Assembly: GCA_949710005.1 (NCBI GenBank)
Contig: OX453279.1
Span: 15,282,256 to 15,346,255, forward strand
Reading direction: 5' to 3'
DNA from: Ricordea florida
Taxonomy: Eukaryota > Cnidaria > Anthozoa > Corallimorpharia > Ricordeidae
Length of the DNA stretch: 64,000 nt
Shown here one piece after another: positions 11,294 to 23,344 of the stretch. The position numbers were made by a program, and so were the translations under genes. How positions within the stretch are numbered: position 1 is the first letter of the stretch; each line of letters starts with the position of its first letter. Below the pieces are notes generated by a model that saw nothing but the letters and a program-made list of their open reading frames with translations, was not told the origin of the DNA and did no database searches.

Positions 11294-11856
11294 ATTATTA
11301 TTATCATTACTATTATTATTACTGGTATTGATATTATTACTATTGTTATATTTTTTACGTTAAACATAATATATTTTTATGGGGTGGGATGCATGTCCTA
11401 ACCTTTGTAAAGGTATTGTTACTCTACTACTACAAGCAACACAAAAATCTTCTTAATAGGCTTTCCATCAGAGGTGGTAGTAATCAAAACAGCTCCAAAC
11501 AATACCATTTCTTCTTAAAGGCTTAGAATCTAGTGCGGTCATTTGTCAATAAAGTTTGTGTGGAAAATCATTATTGAAAACTTGAAACACTTGTTACTAC
11601 ATACAGCACACTTGCAATGAATATGTGAGAAAGACCATAAACATTTTGGCATTACAAAATTTATTTTATTCTTTATAAAGTTTTTCCAACGTAAAACGTT
11701 AACTGTATGTTGTAGTTGTTATTAAATATTGATATTTGACATCATAAAAATGAAGTAAACAGCAGAAAGTAACAAGGTTAATATCTTAATTACGACTTGA
11801 ATTAACATTTCATTTGTGGGAAATGGGCCAGGTTTCTAGATTGCAATATTATCGGT

Positions 11857-11874
11857 GGGGGGGGGGGGGGGGGG
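11857..11874. repeat. Run of 18 G
   Basis: A homopolymer G tract in element A. Element D has a G run at the same aligned site (about 20800) and B has a shorter interrupted one (about 17612-17625), so the tract is a fast-changing site of the family. A separate G run lies at 22471-22485 in element C. Confidence 0.9.
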
Positions 11875-12459
11875 CCTTGAACTCTAAGGTAAAACTGACC
11901 CATTGTGAAAAGGCTATGAAACTTGTTGTCTATACGTAATATTATTGAAACCTTTCAATCAGAGAATACATACATATATCTATATATATATATATATATA
12001 TATATATAGCAAAGAGAAATACTACTCAGAAGTAAGTTATAACATTTGCTTTATTTTCAAATGATCGCATTGATCACTGATGATATTGCAGAACCAGTAC
12101 TTTATAGTGACACTGGGTATATATTCTGTTGAAAATGCTAAACATAACTGCTAGATCAAGAAAATTTACAATATTTTCACTGTTGCAATGATATCAGATC
12201 ACATCGTTGTAAATGATTGCTATAACAACTGCAACTCTCTGTGTTGGGAATTTCTTCAAAATGGAAACGCTATCCTTTTATTATGAAAAATACCTACTTA
12301 CATTCTCTTGTAAGCTGTTGGTCGTCTTCCGATTCCGTTTTTAGACTCATTCCTCGCGAAGCGAGGCCGAAGGCCGAGCGTAGCGAGGTTACTAATCGTG
12401 TCGCTTTCGGTCAGACCACGTGGCTCGCAAGCCCGAGTAAATCGAGCCGAGAGTTTTTA

Positions 12460-12465
<6 letters not shown>

Positions 12466-12532
<67 letters not shown>
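12466..12532. repeat. (AT)n microsatellite
   Basis: About 33 AT dinucleotides at the family's usual AT site, just inside the 5' end of element N. Shorter AT tracts lie at the same aligned site in A, B, D, C and F. Confidence 0.95.
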
Positions 12533-12537
<5 letters not shown>

Positions 12538-12734
12538 CGTTAGATAAAGCAAGGACGGACAACTTCTGACGATAAAAAAGTTAAAAAGTTAAAAATTTAA
12601 TAGAAAATCTATTTCTATTAAATCTTTTCTATTAAATCTTTAATTCTTTCTTCTTAAATCTTTCTATTAAATTTTTAACTTTTTAACTTTTTTATCGTCA
12701 GAAGTTGTCCGTCCTTGCTTTATCTAACGTTTTT
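12533..12734. repeat. 71-bp perfect inverted repeat with 60-bp spacer
   Basis: Arm 12533-12603 is the exact reverse complement of 12664-12734, with no mismatch over 71 bp. The spacer is a T-rich series of CTATTAAATC-like motifs. A related single arm (GAAGTTGTCCGTCC) occurs in A at about 15594-15607, so the arms derive from family sequence and not from a separate transposon with known ends. Confidence 0.9.
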
Positions 12735-15443
12735 AAATTCATTTTTGTGGTGAGGCTTGGACTGTGAATCTTCATTGATCCTCCTGACGCAGTGGCATTC
12801 TTTGTTGGCTTGAGGCATTTTATAACCGTTTTTTATATATATATATATATATTTTAAAGGTGTCCGTTCGCAGGCAAGATTACCTGGCAACGTTACTCCA
12901 TGTGAAATTCCTCCATTACGAATCCCTTTAATGATGTTTTGAAAATAATGTGAATTTTGTGGAAACCGATTTCCCTCGTCTTGGAAGTACATCCCAGCAA
13001 GAAGATCTCCGACATATACAAGAAAGAATGGTGAGAGATCGTCGTCGAGTAAGTTTGAATTGAGCAAGAAATCGGCACACGGGAAGCGGCGACTCAAAGC
13101 GGAGATTGAGAAACGACGGTAGGGACGATAACATCGCAGCTAAGACAACAACTGCTCGCTCAGAAAAAGCAAAGGAATCAGCAAGGAAAAGGACCAGGAA
13201 TACCATCAAGTTACCATCAAGTTAGATTGGAAATTGAATTTGTTATCGATAGAAACAAAGACTCGTTTTACGTATACAGGACATGAGCAAGCGATTACAT
13301 AACGAAAAAAATTGCAAAATTTTGCAAAATGACTTAGAACGGAAACCGAGTAGGAACGACTTCCAGCATGCAGACAGAATCAGAAGACGAACGACAAAAC
13401 AGATTACCATATCGTCGTGAAAAAAGTGCCAAGAAAGGGGAAACAGAAACCAACCGCAAAGAAATGAAAGATGACAGTCACGTAGTATTAATACTGCAAT
13501 GAGAATGCAAGTAGGTATTTTTCGTAGTGAAACGATTGCCTTCCATTTGAATGAAATTCCCAATACAGAGATTGCAGTTTAGCAATTATTTATAATTATG
13601 TGATCTGATATCATTGCAACAGTGAAAATATATGGTAGATTTGTTTGATGTAGCAGTTATGTTTACCTTTGAGTTCCATCTATTCCTGGGAATTACTCTC
13701 TTAGCACCCACCCTTTTCCCACAAATAAAAAGTTAATTTAAGCCCTACTTTGCAAATTAGACAACATCTTAACCTTTTTCCTTAATGCTGTTTAATTCAT
13801 TTTTATGATGTCAGATACAAATATTTAATAACAACCACAATATACAGTTGACCTTTTACATTGGAAAAACTCTACAAGGGAGAAACTAAAGTTTGAAGTG
13901 CTAAAATTTTTAGCGATTTTTCTTATATATTCATTGCAAGGGTGCTGTATGTAATAACAAGTATTTGAAGTTTCCTAATGCCCTATGCTTTCAATCATGA
14001 TATTCCACACTAACTGTATGGACAAATGACTGCACTAGCATGATTGCCACAGGTCAGGAAATGGTAAGGGAAAAAAATTCTTCAAGGTCAGTGAAAAGTA
14101 AGGGAATTTCAAATCAAGTCAGGGAAAAGTGAAATTTTATACTACTAATTTATTTCTTGCCAATTCAGTGATGGTTTGGTGTGGTCAAGAATGTGACATG
14201 AAATGTGTTGGATTGGTAGAATTAAATGACAAGCTGATTTTGGGTTTCCAAGAAAATCAATACTTTTTCCATGAATTGGTTATCTTAAGAAACTATCAAT
14301 CCATGTACATTGTATGTGAATTTCTGAGAGCATATTAAATAAATGGGTGAAGAGGTTGGTTGTAAGAGGAGGTTGGAGGTCATTACCAGGACTAATTTGT
14401 GACTTTTCTAATTTAGTTGGTAAGGGAAATTTTACATTTGTCAGGGAAAAGTCAAGAAATTTAAAGATCTTATGGCTGTGGCAACCATGACTAGATTCTA
14501 AGCTTAAAAGAAGAAATGGTATTGTTCAGAGTTGAGTAATTTTTACTTCCTATGATACAAACCCTATTCAGAAGAAAAACAGAATTGCTTGTAGTAGTAG
14601 AGGAACAATACCTTTTCCCAGATTAGGACATACACCCCAACCCCAAAACAGTATATTATGTTAAACATAAAAAATAACAATACTAATAATAATATCAATA
14701 CCAGTAATAATATTAAAAATGATAATGATAATAATACAATAATAATAATAATCATGATAATTGCAAAAAATGAGAAAGTACAGAAAGTAAAAATAATGTA
14801 ATAATAAGTAAATACATAAATTGGGGTGTTATACCTCAGGAAAAACCATTAGGAGTCCGTTAAAAACTAGCTTCGCGAGGTTTTGCGGGAGTCGTATTTC
14901 TAGTAGAATTATTTTCCAGAGACATCTCCAATCGTTGAAGTTCTTTCAACTCGGTTTCCCTTCTAAGCCGTTTTGCTAAATTTACTACGCTAATATATTT
15001 CGTTTAATATGTAATCGTTCACACATGTTCTGTATTTCTATCAATAACACATTCAAATTCAAAACTAACTTGGTTGAATTCCTGGTCCTTTTCCCTGCTG
15101 TTTCGTTTGCCTTTTTCTAGAGCGAGAAGTTTTTGTCTTTGCTGCGATGACGGATGTCTGTCGTTATTCTCCCCGCTGTCGTTTCTCTATCCCTGCTTTG
15201 AGTCGTGCTTTCGTTGTGTTGATTTTCACGGTATTCGAACTTACTCGGCGACGATCTCGAGCTAATCTTTCTTGAATATCTCGGAGATCATCTTGCTGGG
15301 ATGTACTTCCAGGACGAGTGAAATCGGTTTCCACAAAATTTACGTTTCTTTCAAAAAGGCATCACGGAATTCGAAATGGCGGTTCAGCAGTTCTCAAGTG
15401 CACTACTATTCCCAGGTAACCTGGCCTGCGAACGGACACCTTT

Positions 15444-15482
<39 letters not shown>

Positions 15483-15491
15483 TCACTGCAA

Positions 15492-15515
15492 CTGATGAAG
15501 GTCATTGACCGAAAC
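15492..15515 (+). ncRNA. Hammerhead-ribozyme-like core, probably inactive
   Basis: The order CTGATGA, a GGTC-ATT-GACC stem, then GAAAC resembles the hammerhead catalytic core, known from Penelope-like retroelements. An extra A lies between CTGATGA and the stem II strand, and I cannot see convincing stems I and III, so activity is doubtful. It sits in an insertion between two AT tracts of element A. Confidence 0.3.
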
Positions 15516-17358
15516 GTCTATTTTTATTAAATTTTTAAACTTTTTTTAGATTTTTTACTGTATATATATATATATTTTTTTTTTTTTCGCTCGAAGTTGT
15601 CCGTCCTCGTTTTCCACAATTGCCTATATATATATATACATATATAACTAGAAATACGACTCCCGCAAAAACCTCGCGAAGCTAGTTTTTGAAGAAGTCA
15701 CAATGCTTTCATATTTTATTCTTTATTTTTTTTTTTATATTTTATATTTTATTTTTTATATCAGCGTAATCCCCATTATTTTATTTCTTATGCTGTGTTT
15801 GGTACACAATTAGTGACACCTGGTGCAAATTACATGATCAGTATACCGCTCAACACAGTGCTTAAAAATTGACCTTCATTTAGCTCTTTCACTGCCACTG
15901 AGATTGCACCAGAGGGAATAGAAGTAAAATTACTTATTATCTTGACAGGGAATACAGAGTCGATGAAGTATCACAATAATATTCACTTAACACAAATTGA
16001 AAATGATTGTAAATCTTTTGCAGGTGAAATCTTGAAGAGTTGATATGAATGCTTGTGTTTACCATGGTGTAAAAATCTGTGTTTTTTTTTCTTTAGTTTT
16101 ATTTTCTTAGTCTCTACTGCTTTGTCTTCTTTGTTGTACATCACTTTTGAACACAATATGTTCTTACACAGAGGATGAGTTGAATGCTCCAATTATTTTT
16201 TGTTTATGTTTTTTGGTTATAATTGCATGAGATTCATTGTAAGAAGAATCTTCTGATTAGATATTTTATTGTCTACTGTAGTCATTATTTCATTCCCGGG
16301 TAACCACAATTGAGAGCATTATGAATAGTGCATGTTTTAATGTGTGTACTCTTTTCAGTTGCAATGGTACCCCCAGTGGTAGATAGAAAAATTCCTCTTC
16401 TCTCAAAAGAGATGCCATATCAACAGAAGTGTGAGATACAATGTCATTACATAAAAAAAATTGGGGGTAAAACAATTGGATTCTACAAAAGCTTTGAATA
16501 AAGGTTTGGTAATAGTGAGTGCCGACTGTATAGTATTTGGTTGTGCTATTTTTAGGTCATATCATAAAAACAATACATGTAAGAAAGAGTTATTGAAATC
16601 TTAATATGTTCAAAAAGATTGCTGCACTACGTACTCCTGTAAAAAAATAATGTGAAATCAACATCAATCAGTCAAAAGTAAATACCACATGAAAGTTTAA
16701 TTGTGCTGTTACAGAAACAGGCAAAATATCCATACCCAACCATAGAATAGTACATTATTTTGAATACATGAAAATTTCTATTATAAAAACTCCAGATGAA
16801 AGATTTAATATAAGGATGGTATTTCATCGAAAAAGTCATGCCAGCCAGAGGTATTGAACTGTAACCAATGACATATAGTAACGAGAAGAACTATCATTAT
16901 ATTATTATCATTATTATTATCATTACTATTATTATTACTGGTATTGATATTATTATTGTTATATTTTTTATGTTAAACATAATATATTTTTATGGGGTGG
17001 GATTCATGTCCTAATCTTGGTAAAGTTATTGTTACTCTACTACTAAAAGCAATACAAAAATTCTTCTTAATAGGCTTTCCATCAGAGGTGGTAGTAATCA
17101 AAACAGCTCCAAACAATACCATTTTCTTCTTAAAATCTTAGAATCTAGTGCAGTCATTTGTCTAGAAAGTTTGTGTGGAAAATCATTATTGAAAGCATAG
17201 GGCATTTAGGAAACTTGAAACACTTGTTACTACATACAGCACACTTGCAATGAATATATGAGAAAGATCATAAACATTTTGGCATTACAAAATTTATTTT
17301 CTTCTTTATAAAGTTTTTCCAATGTAAAAGGCTAATTGCATGTTGTGGTTGTTATTTG

Positions 17359-17466
17359 ACATTTGATTTGATTTAATTTATTTCATTTGCGCTTTACAGT
17401 GTCCCCAATTAGTACAGCAGTGCTAAATACAGTTGACACTCAAATAAAGTTCATTATTATTATTAT
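17359..17466 (+). mobile_element. 5'-truncated SINE copy inside element B
   Basis: It matches the 3' part of the SINE at 3303-3581, from ACATTTGATTTGATTTAATT to the (ATT)n tail. Elements A and D have the empty site (GTTGTTATTAAATATTGATA), so the SINE entered B after B separated from them. Confidence 0.88.
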
Positions 17467-18189
17467 GAAATATTGATATTTTACATCATAAAAATAAAGT
17501 AAACGGCAGAAAGTAACAAAGTTAATATGTTATGTCTAACTTTGCAAATTAAGGCTTGAATTAACATTTCATTTGTGAAAAAAGGGCAGGGGTTCTAGAT
17601 AGCAATATTATCAGGGAAGGGGGGTCATTGCACTCTAAGGTAAAACTGACCCATTGTGAAAAGGCTATGAAACTTGTTGTCTCTACGCAATATTATTGAA
17701 ACCTTTCAATCAGAGAATACATACATATATATCTATAGCAAAGAGAAATACTACTCAGAATTCAGTAATCACATTTGCTTTATTTTAAAATGATCGCATT
17801 GATCACTGATAATATTGCAGAACCAGTACTTTATAGTGACACAGGGTATATATTCTGTTGAAAATGTTTAACATAACTGCTAGATCAAGAAAATTTACAA
17901 TATTTTCACTGTTGCAATGATATCAGATCACATCGTTATAAATGATTGCTATAACAACTGCAACTCTCTGTGTTGCGAATTACTTCAAACTGGAAACGCT
18001 ATCGTTTTATTATGAAAAATACGTATTTACATTCTCTTGTAATCTGTTGGTCGTCTTCCTATTCCGTTTTTAGACTAATATAATTATTTTCCAGAGACAT
18101 CTCCAATCGTTGTAGTTGTTTCTACTCGGTTTCCCTTCTAAGCCGTTTTGCTAAATTTAGTACGCTAATATATTTCGTTATGTAATCGT

Positions 18190-18504
18190 TCACTCCTGTT
18201 CTGTATTTCTATCAATAACACATTCAAATTCAAAACTAACTTGGTTGAATTCCTGGTCCTTTTCCCTGCTGTTTCGTTTGCCTTTTTCTAGAGCGAGCAG
18301 TTTTTGTCTTTGCTGCGATGACGGATGTCTGTTGTTATTCGCCCTGCTGTCGTACTCTTTCCCTGCTTTGAGTCGTGCTTTCCTTGTGTTGATTTTCACG
18401 GTGTTCGAACTTACTCGGCGACGATCTCGGGCTACTCTTTCTTGAATATCTCGGAGATCATCTTGCTGGGATACACTTCCAGGACGAGTGAAATCCGTTT
18501 CCAC
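18190..18504 (-). CDS. Retained N-terminal Helentron coding segment in B
   Basis: A 104-codon frame, METDFTRPGSVSQQDD..., rich in Arg, Lys, Gln and Glu and ending after VSFEFECVIDRNTEQ. It matches the start of the Helentron C protein (ETDFTCPASTSQQED and, after the Arg-rich part, MFETECVSDRQ). The same frame is present with the same protein in D. There is no Rep or helicase downstream. It may be a passive remnant or a retained peptide. Confidence 0.6.
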   Translation of the reverse strand: METDFTRPGSVSQQDDLRDIQERVARDRRRVSSNTVKINTRKARLKAGKEYDSRANNNRHPSSQQRQKLLALEKGKRNSREKDQEFNQVSFEFECVIDRNTEQE

Positions 18505-18986
18505 AAAATTTACATTTCTTTCAAAAAGGCATCACCGCATTCGAAATGGCGGAAACTCAGGAGTTCTCAAATACGCTACTATTGCCAGGTAACCTGGCCT
18601 GCGAACGGACACCTTTAAAATATAGATATATATATATATACATATATAAAAACTCTCGGCTCGATTTACTCGGGCTTGCGAGCCACGTGGTCTGACCGGA
18701 AGCGACACGATTAGTAACCTCGCTACGCTCGGCCTTCGGCCTCGCTTCGCGAGGAACTAGAAATACGACTCCCGCTAAACCTCGCGAAGCTAGTTTTTGA
18801 AGAAGTCACAATGGTTTTAGCTATCAGCCTAATCCCCATTATTTTATTCGTTATTTCATGTTTGGTACTCAATTAGTGACACCTTGTGCAAATTACATGA
18901 TCAGTATACCGCTGAACACAGTGCTTATAAGTTTGCCTTCACTTAGCTCTCTTACTGCCACTGAGAGTGCACCATAGAGAATAGAA

Positions 18987-21816
18987 CTAGAAATACGACT
19001 CCCGCAAAAACCTCGCGAAGCTAGTTTTTGAAGAAGTCACAATGCTTTTATATTTTATTTTATATTTTTTATATCAGCGTAATCCCCATTATTTTATTTG
19101 TTATGCTATGTTTGGTACAAAATTAGTGACACCTGGTGAAAATTACATGACCAGTATACCGGTCAACACAGTGCTTAAAAATTGACCTTCATTTAGTTCT
19201 TTCACTGCCACTGAGATTGCACCAGAGGGAATAGAAGTAAAATTATTTATTATCTTCACAGGGAATACAGAGTCGATGAATTACCACAATAATATTCACT
19301 TAACACAAATTGAAAATGATTGTAAATCTTTTGCAGGTGAAATCTTGAAGAGTTGATATGAATGCTTGTGTTTACCATGGTGTAAAAACCTGTTTTTTTT
19401 TAGTTTTATTTTCTTAGTCTCTACTGCTTTGTCTCCTTTGTTGTACATCCCTTTTAAACACAATATGTTCTTACACTGAGGATGAGTTGAATGCTCCAAT
19501 TATTTTTTGTTTATGTTTTTTGGTTATAATTGGATGAGGTTCATTGTAAGAAGAATCTTCTGATTAGATATTTTATTGTCTACTGCAGTCATTATTTCAG
19601 TCCTAGGTAACCACAATTGAGAGCATTATGAATAGTGCATGTTTCAATTTGTGCACTTTCTTCAGTTGCAATGGTACTCTCAGTGGTAGATAAGAAAATA
19701 CCTCTTCCCTCAAAAGAGATGCCATATCAACAAAAGTGTGAGATACAATGTCATTACATAAAAAATGGGGATAAAACAATTGGATTCTACAACAACTTTG
19801 AATAAAGGTTTGGTAATAGTGAGTGCCGACTGTATAGTATGTGGTTGTTCTATTTTTAGGTCATATCATAAAAACAATACATGAAATAAAGAGTTATTGA
19901 AATCTTAATATGTTCAAAAAGATTGCTGCACTACGTACTCCTGTAAAAAAATAATGTGAAATCGACATGAATCAGTTAAAAGTATATACCACATGAAAGT
20001 TTAATTGTGCTGTTACAGAAACAGGCAAAATATCCATACGCAACAAGAGAAGGTTATATTATTTTGAATATATGCAAATTTCTATTATAAAAACTGCAGA
20101 AGAAAGATTTAATATAAGGATGGCATTTCATCGAAAAAGTCATGGCAGCCAGAGGTATTGAACTGTAACCAATGACATATAGTAATGAGAAGCACTATCA
20201 TTATATTATTATCATTATTATTATCATTACTATTATTATTACTGGTATTGATATTATTATTATTACTATTGTTATATTTTTTACGTTTAACATAATATAT
20301 TTTTATGGGGTGGGATGCATGCCCTAACCTTTGTAAAGGTATTGTTACTCTATTACTGCAAGCAACACAAAAATCTTCTTAATAGGCTTTCCATCAGAGG
20401 TGGTAGTAATCAAAACAGCTCCAAACAATACCATTTCTTCTTAAAGGCTTGAAATCTAGTGCAGTCATTTGTCTATAAAGTTTGTGTGGAAAATCATTAT
20501 TGAAAGGATAGGGCATTTAGAAAACTTGAAACACTTGTTACTACATACAGCACACTTGCAATGAATATATGAGAAAGATCATAAACATTTTGGCATTACA
20601 AAATTTATTTTCTTCTTTATATAGCTTTTCCGATGTAAAATGTTAACTGTATGTTGTGGTTGTTATTAAATATTGATATTTGACATCATAAAAATGAAGT
20701 AAACAACAGAAAGTAACAAGGTTAATATGTTAATTAAGGCTTGAATTAACATTTTATTTGTGGGAAATGGCCAGGTTTCTAGATTGCAATATTATCAGGG
20801 GGGGGGGGGGGGTCATTGAACTCTAAGGTAAAACTGACCCATTGTGAAAAGGCTATGAAACTTGTTGTCTATACGTAATATTATTGAAACCTTTCAATCA
20901 GAGAATACATACATATATATAGCAAAGAGAAATACTACTCAGAAGTAAGTTATAACCTTTGCTTTATTTTCAAATGATCGCATTGATCACTGATGATATT
21001 GCAGAACCAGTACTTTATAGTGACACTGGGTATATATTCTGTTGAAAATGCTAAACATAGCTGCTAGATCAAGAAAATTTACAATATTTTCACTGTTGCA
21101 ATGATATCAGATCACATCGTTGTAAATGATTGTTATAACAACTGCAACTCTCTGTGTTGGGAATTTCTTCAAAATGGAAACGCTATCGCTTTATTATGAA
21201 AAATACCTACTTACATTCTCTTGTAATCTGTTGGTCGTCTTCCTATTCCGTTTTTAGACTAATATAATTATTTTCCAGAGACATCTCCAATCGTTGTAGT
21301 TGTTTCTACTCGGTTTCCCTTCTAAGCCGTTTTGCTAAATTTAGTACGCTAATATATTTCGTTATGTAATCGTTCACTCCTGTTCTGTATTTCTATCAAT
21401 AACACATTCAAATTCAAAACTAACTTGGTTGAATTCCTGGTCCTTTTCCCTGCTGTTTCGTTTGCCTTTTTCTAGAGCGAGCAGTTTTTGTCTTTGCTGC
21501 GATGACGGATGTCTGTTGTTATTCGCCCTGCTGTCGTACTCTTTCCCTGCTTTGAGTCGTGCTTTCCTTGTGTTGATTTTCACGGTGTTCGAACTTACTC
21601 GGCGACGATCTCGGGCTACTCTTTCTTGAATATCTCGGAGATCATCTTGCTGGGATACACTTCCAGGACGAGTGAAATCCGTTTCCACAAAATTTACATT
21701 TCTTTCAAAAAGGCATCACCGCATTCGAAATGGCGGAAATTCAGGAGTTCTCAAATACGCTACTATTGCCAGGTAACCTGGCCTGCGAACGGACACCTTT
21801 AAAATATATATATATG

Positions 21817-21862
<46 letters not shown>

Positions 21863-21942
21863 CTGGGCTCGATTTACTCGGGCTTGCGAGCCACGTGGTC
21901 TGACCGGAAGCGACACAATTAGTAACCTCGCTTCGCGAGGGA
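18987..21942 (-). mobile_element. Element D: complete HINE inside C, 2.96 kb
   Basis: The left end CTAG is at 18987 after A. The right end GCTTCGCGAGGGA at 21942 is followed by T. The C sequence around it reads GAATAGAA | D | TTAAAATTATTTATT, against GGAATAGAAGTAAAATTATT in uninterrupted sisters. It is close to B over its whole length, without the SINE. Confidence 0.88.
21374..21688 (-). CDS. Retained N-terminal Helentron coding segment in D
   Basis: The same 104-residue protein as in B (18190-18504), residue for residue as far as I can read, related to the Arg-rich N-terminus of the Helentron C protein. No catalytic domain follows. Confidence 0.6.
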   Translation of the reverse strand: METDFTRPGSVSQQDDLRDIQERVARDRRRVSSNTVKINTRKARLKAGKEYDSRANNNRHPSSQQRQKLLALEKGKRNSREKDQEFNQVSFEFECVIDRNTEQE

Positions 21943-22831
21943 TTAAAATTATTTATTGTCCTTATCCGGAATACAGAGTCGATGAAGTATCACAATAAGA
22001 TTCACTTACCAGAAATTGAAAATGATTGTAAATCTTTTGCAGGTGAAGTCTTAAAGAATTGATATGAATTCTTGTGTTTACTACGGTGTAAAAACTTGTG
22101 ATTTTTTTTGTTTTATTTTCTTAGTCTCTGTTGCTTTGTCTGCTTTTTTGTACATCACTTTTAAATGCAATAGGTTCTAATTACAGTGAGGATGAGTTGA
22201 ACGCTCCTATTGTTTTTTGTTTATATTCTATTGTTATTATTGCATGAGATTCATTGTAAGAAGAATCTTCTGATTAGGTATTTTGTTTACTGCAGTCATC
22301 ATTTAATTCATTCGTAGGAAACCAGAATTGAGAACATAATGAATAGTGCATGTATTCTCTTTAGTTACATTGGTGCCCCCTGTGATAGATAGAAAATTCC
22401 TCTTTCCCCAAAAGAGATGCCATATCAACATAAAAGAGAGATACAATGTCATAACATTAAAAAAAAATGGGGGGGGGGGGGGGGGAGGAGGAGGAAAAAA
22501 TTGAATTGTACAAAGACTGAATAAAGGTTTGGTAATAGAGAGTGCCAACTATATAGTAGGTTGCTGTGCTATTTTTAGAACATATCATAAAAACAGTGTA
22601 AGAAGGAGTTATTTAAATGTTCATATGCTGAAAAAGATGGCTGCACTACATATTGCTTTAAAAAAATTAATGTGAAATCAACATCAAGTAGTCAACAGTA
22701 TACACCAGCGGAAAGTTTAATTGTGCTGTTACAGAAATAGTCAAAATACCCAACCAGAGAATAGTATATGATTTTGAATATATGAAAATTTCAATTCTAA
22801 AAACTACAGAAGACAAATTTAATAGTAGTAT

Positions 22832-23239
22832 TGTTAGTTCGAATCCCGACAGACTCGAATAATTTCAGTCAACTTTATTTTGAACGTCGAAAACGCACTA
22901 CTTGCACAATGTAAATCTTGCATCAGCTTGTAGATAACAATCGTAGTCAAACGACAGCAAACGAAGACATTGGGCGCAGACCTCGTGGTCAGTTCGTAGA
23001 AACTTGTATGTGGTTTTCTAGCAAATTACAGAGGTAGATATCACTCGAAGTTACCATACCAATTCTCAAATGTAGGAAAAAAGGCTAACTTACCGAACTG
23101 TTCGGCTTCAAAATGCTAATACAGGTAGAATATACTCAAATACTATCCTCGCTCACGATAACAAACTCACCCAAGGCAAAAATGTTCTTGAAACATACTG
23201 AAACAAACATACTGTTACTAAGGGGAGTCGGGAGCGACA
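22832..23239 (-). repeat. 3' LTR of the BEL element (minus orientation)
   Basis: 408 bp, TGTTAG...GCGACA on the plus strand. The adjacent internal sequence on the minus strand is purine-rich (AGGGGCCGG), the likely second-strand primer. It differs from the other LTR mainly by a short indel region near its inner end and one G/A change. Confidence 0.92.
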
Positions 23240-23344
23240 CCGGCCCCTAAATGAATTGCCCGAAATTCATTTACAAACAAGGGCTAACGACTCCAACAGT
23301 TTACATTCTCTAGCTAATGCAGTCATTTCACGAAATAATCTTTC

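Larger units (their letters stand above)
12351..14903 (+). mobile_element. Element N: HINE inserted in A in opposite orientation
   Basis: The 5' end is TCCTCGCGAAGCGAGG at 12351 after host T. The 3' end is ...CGTATTTCTAG at 14903 before host T. Length is 2553 bp. The uninterrupted site in B and D reads TTTTTAGACTAATATAATTA; here it is split as ...AGACTCAT | N | TAGAATTATT. N belongs to the same subfamily as element F (52054-54201) and carries a remnant of the Helentron N-terminal coding segment near 12990-13250. It also carries an (AT)n tract and a 71-bp perfect inverted repeat absent from F. Confidence 0.88.
15648..18755 (-). mobile_element. Element B: complete HINE, 3.1 kb
   Basis: The left end CTAG (15648-15651) is preceded by A. 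The right end GCTTCGCGAGGA is at 18755. The subterminal and terminal CCTCGCGAAGC inverted repeat is present. B lies directly against the left end of C (18757), both inside the AT tract of A. It keeps a 104-codon minus-strand frame (18190-18504) related to the Helentron N-terminus but no Rep or helicase, so it depends on an autonomous element for movement. Confidence 0.88.

Noticed and set aside
12466..12532. (AT)n tract as a possible origin or regulatory element
   Set aside because: It is a simple repeat at a site where every family member has an AT tract of different length, so slippage explains it.
22834..22860. GTTCGAATCCCGACA at the LTR start as a tRNA gene
   Set aside because: It looks like a T arm but no other tRNA part is present, and it is repeated in both LTRs as part of the BEL end.
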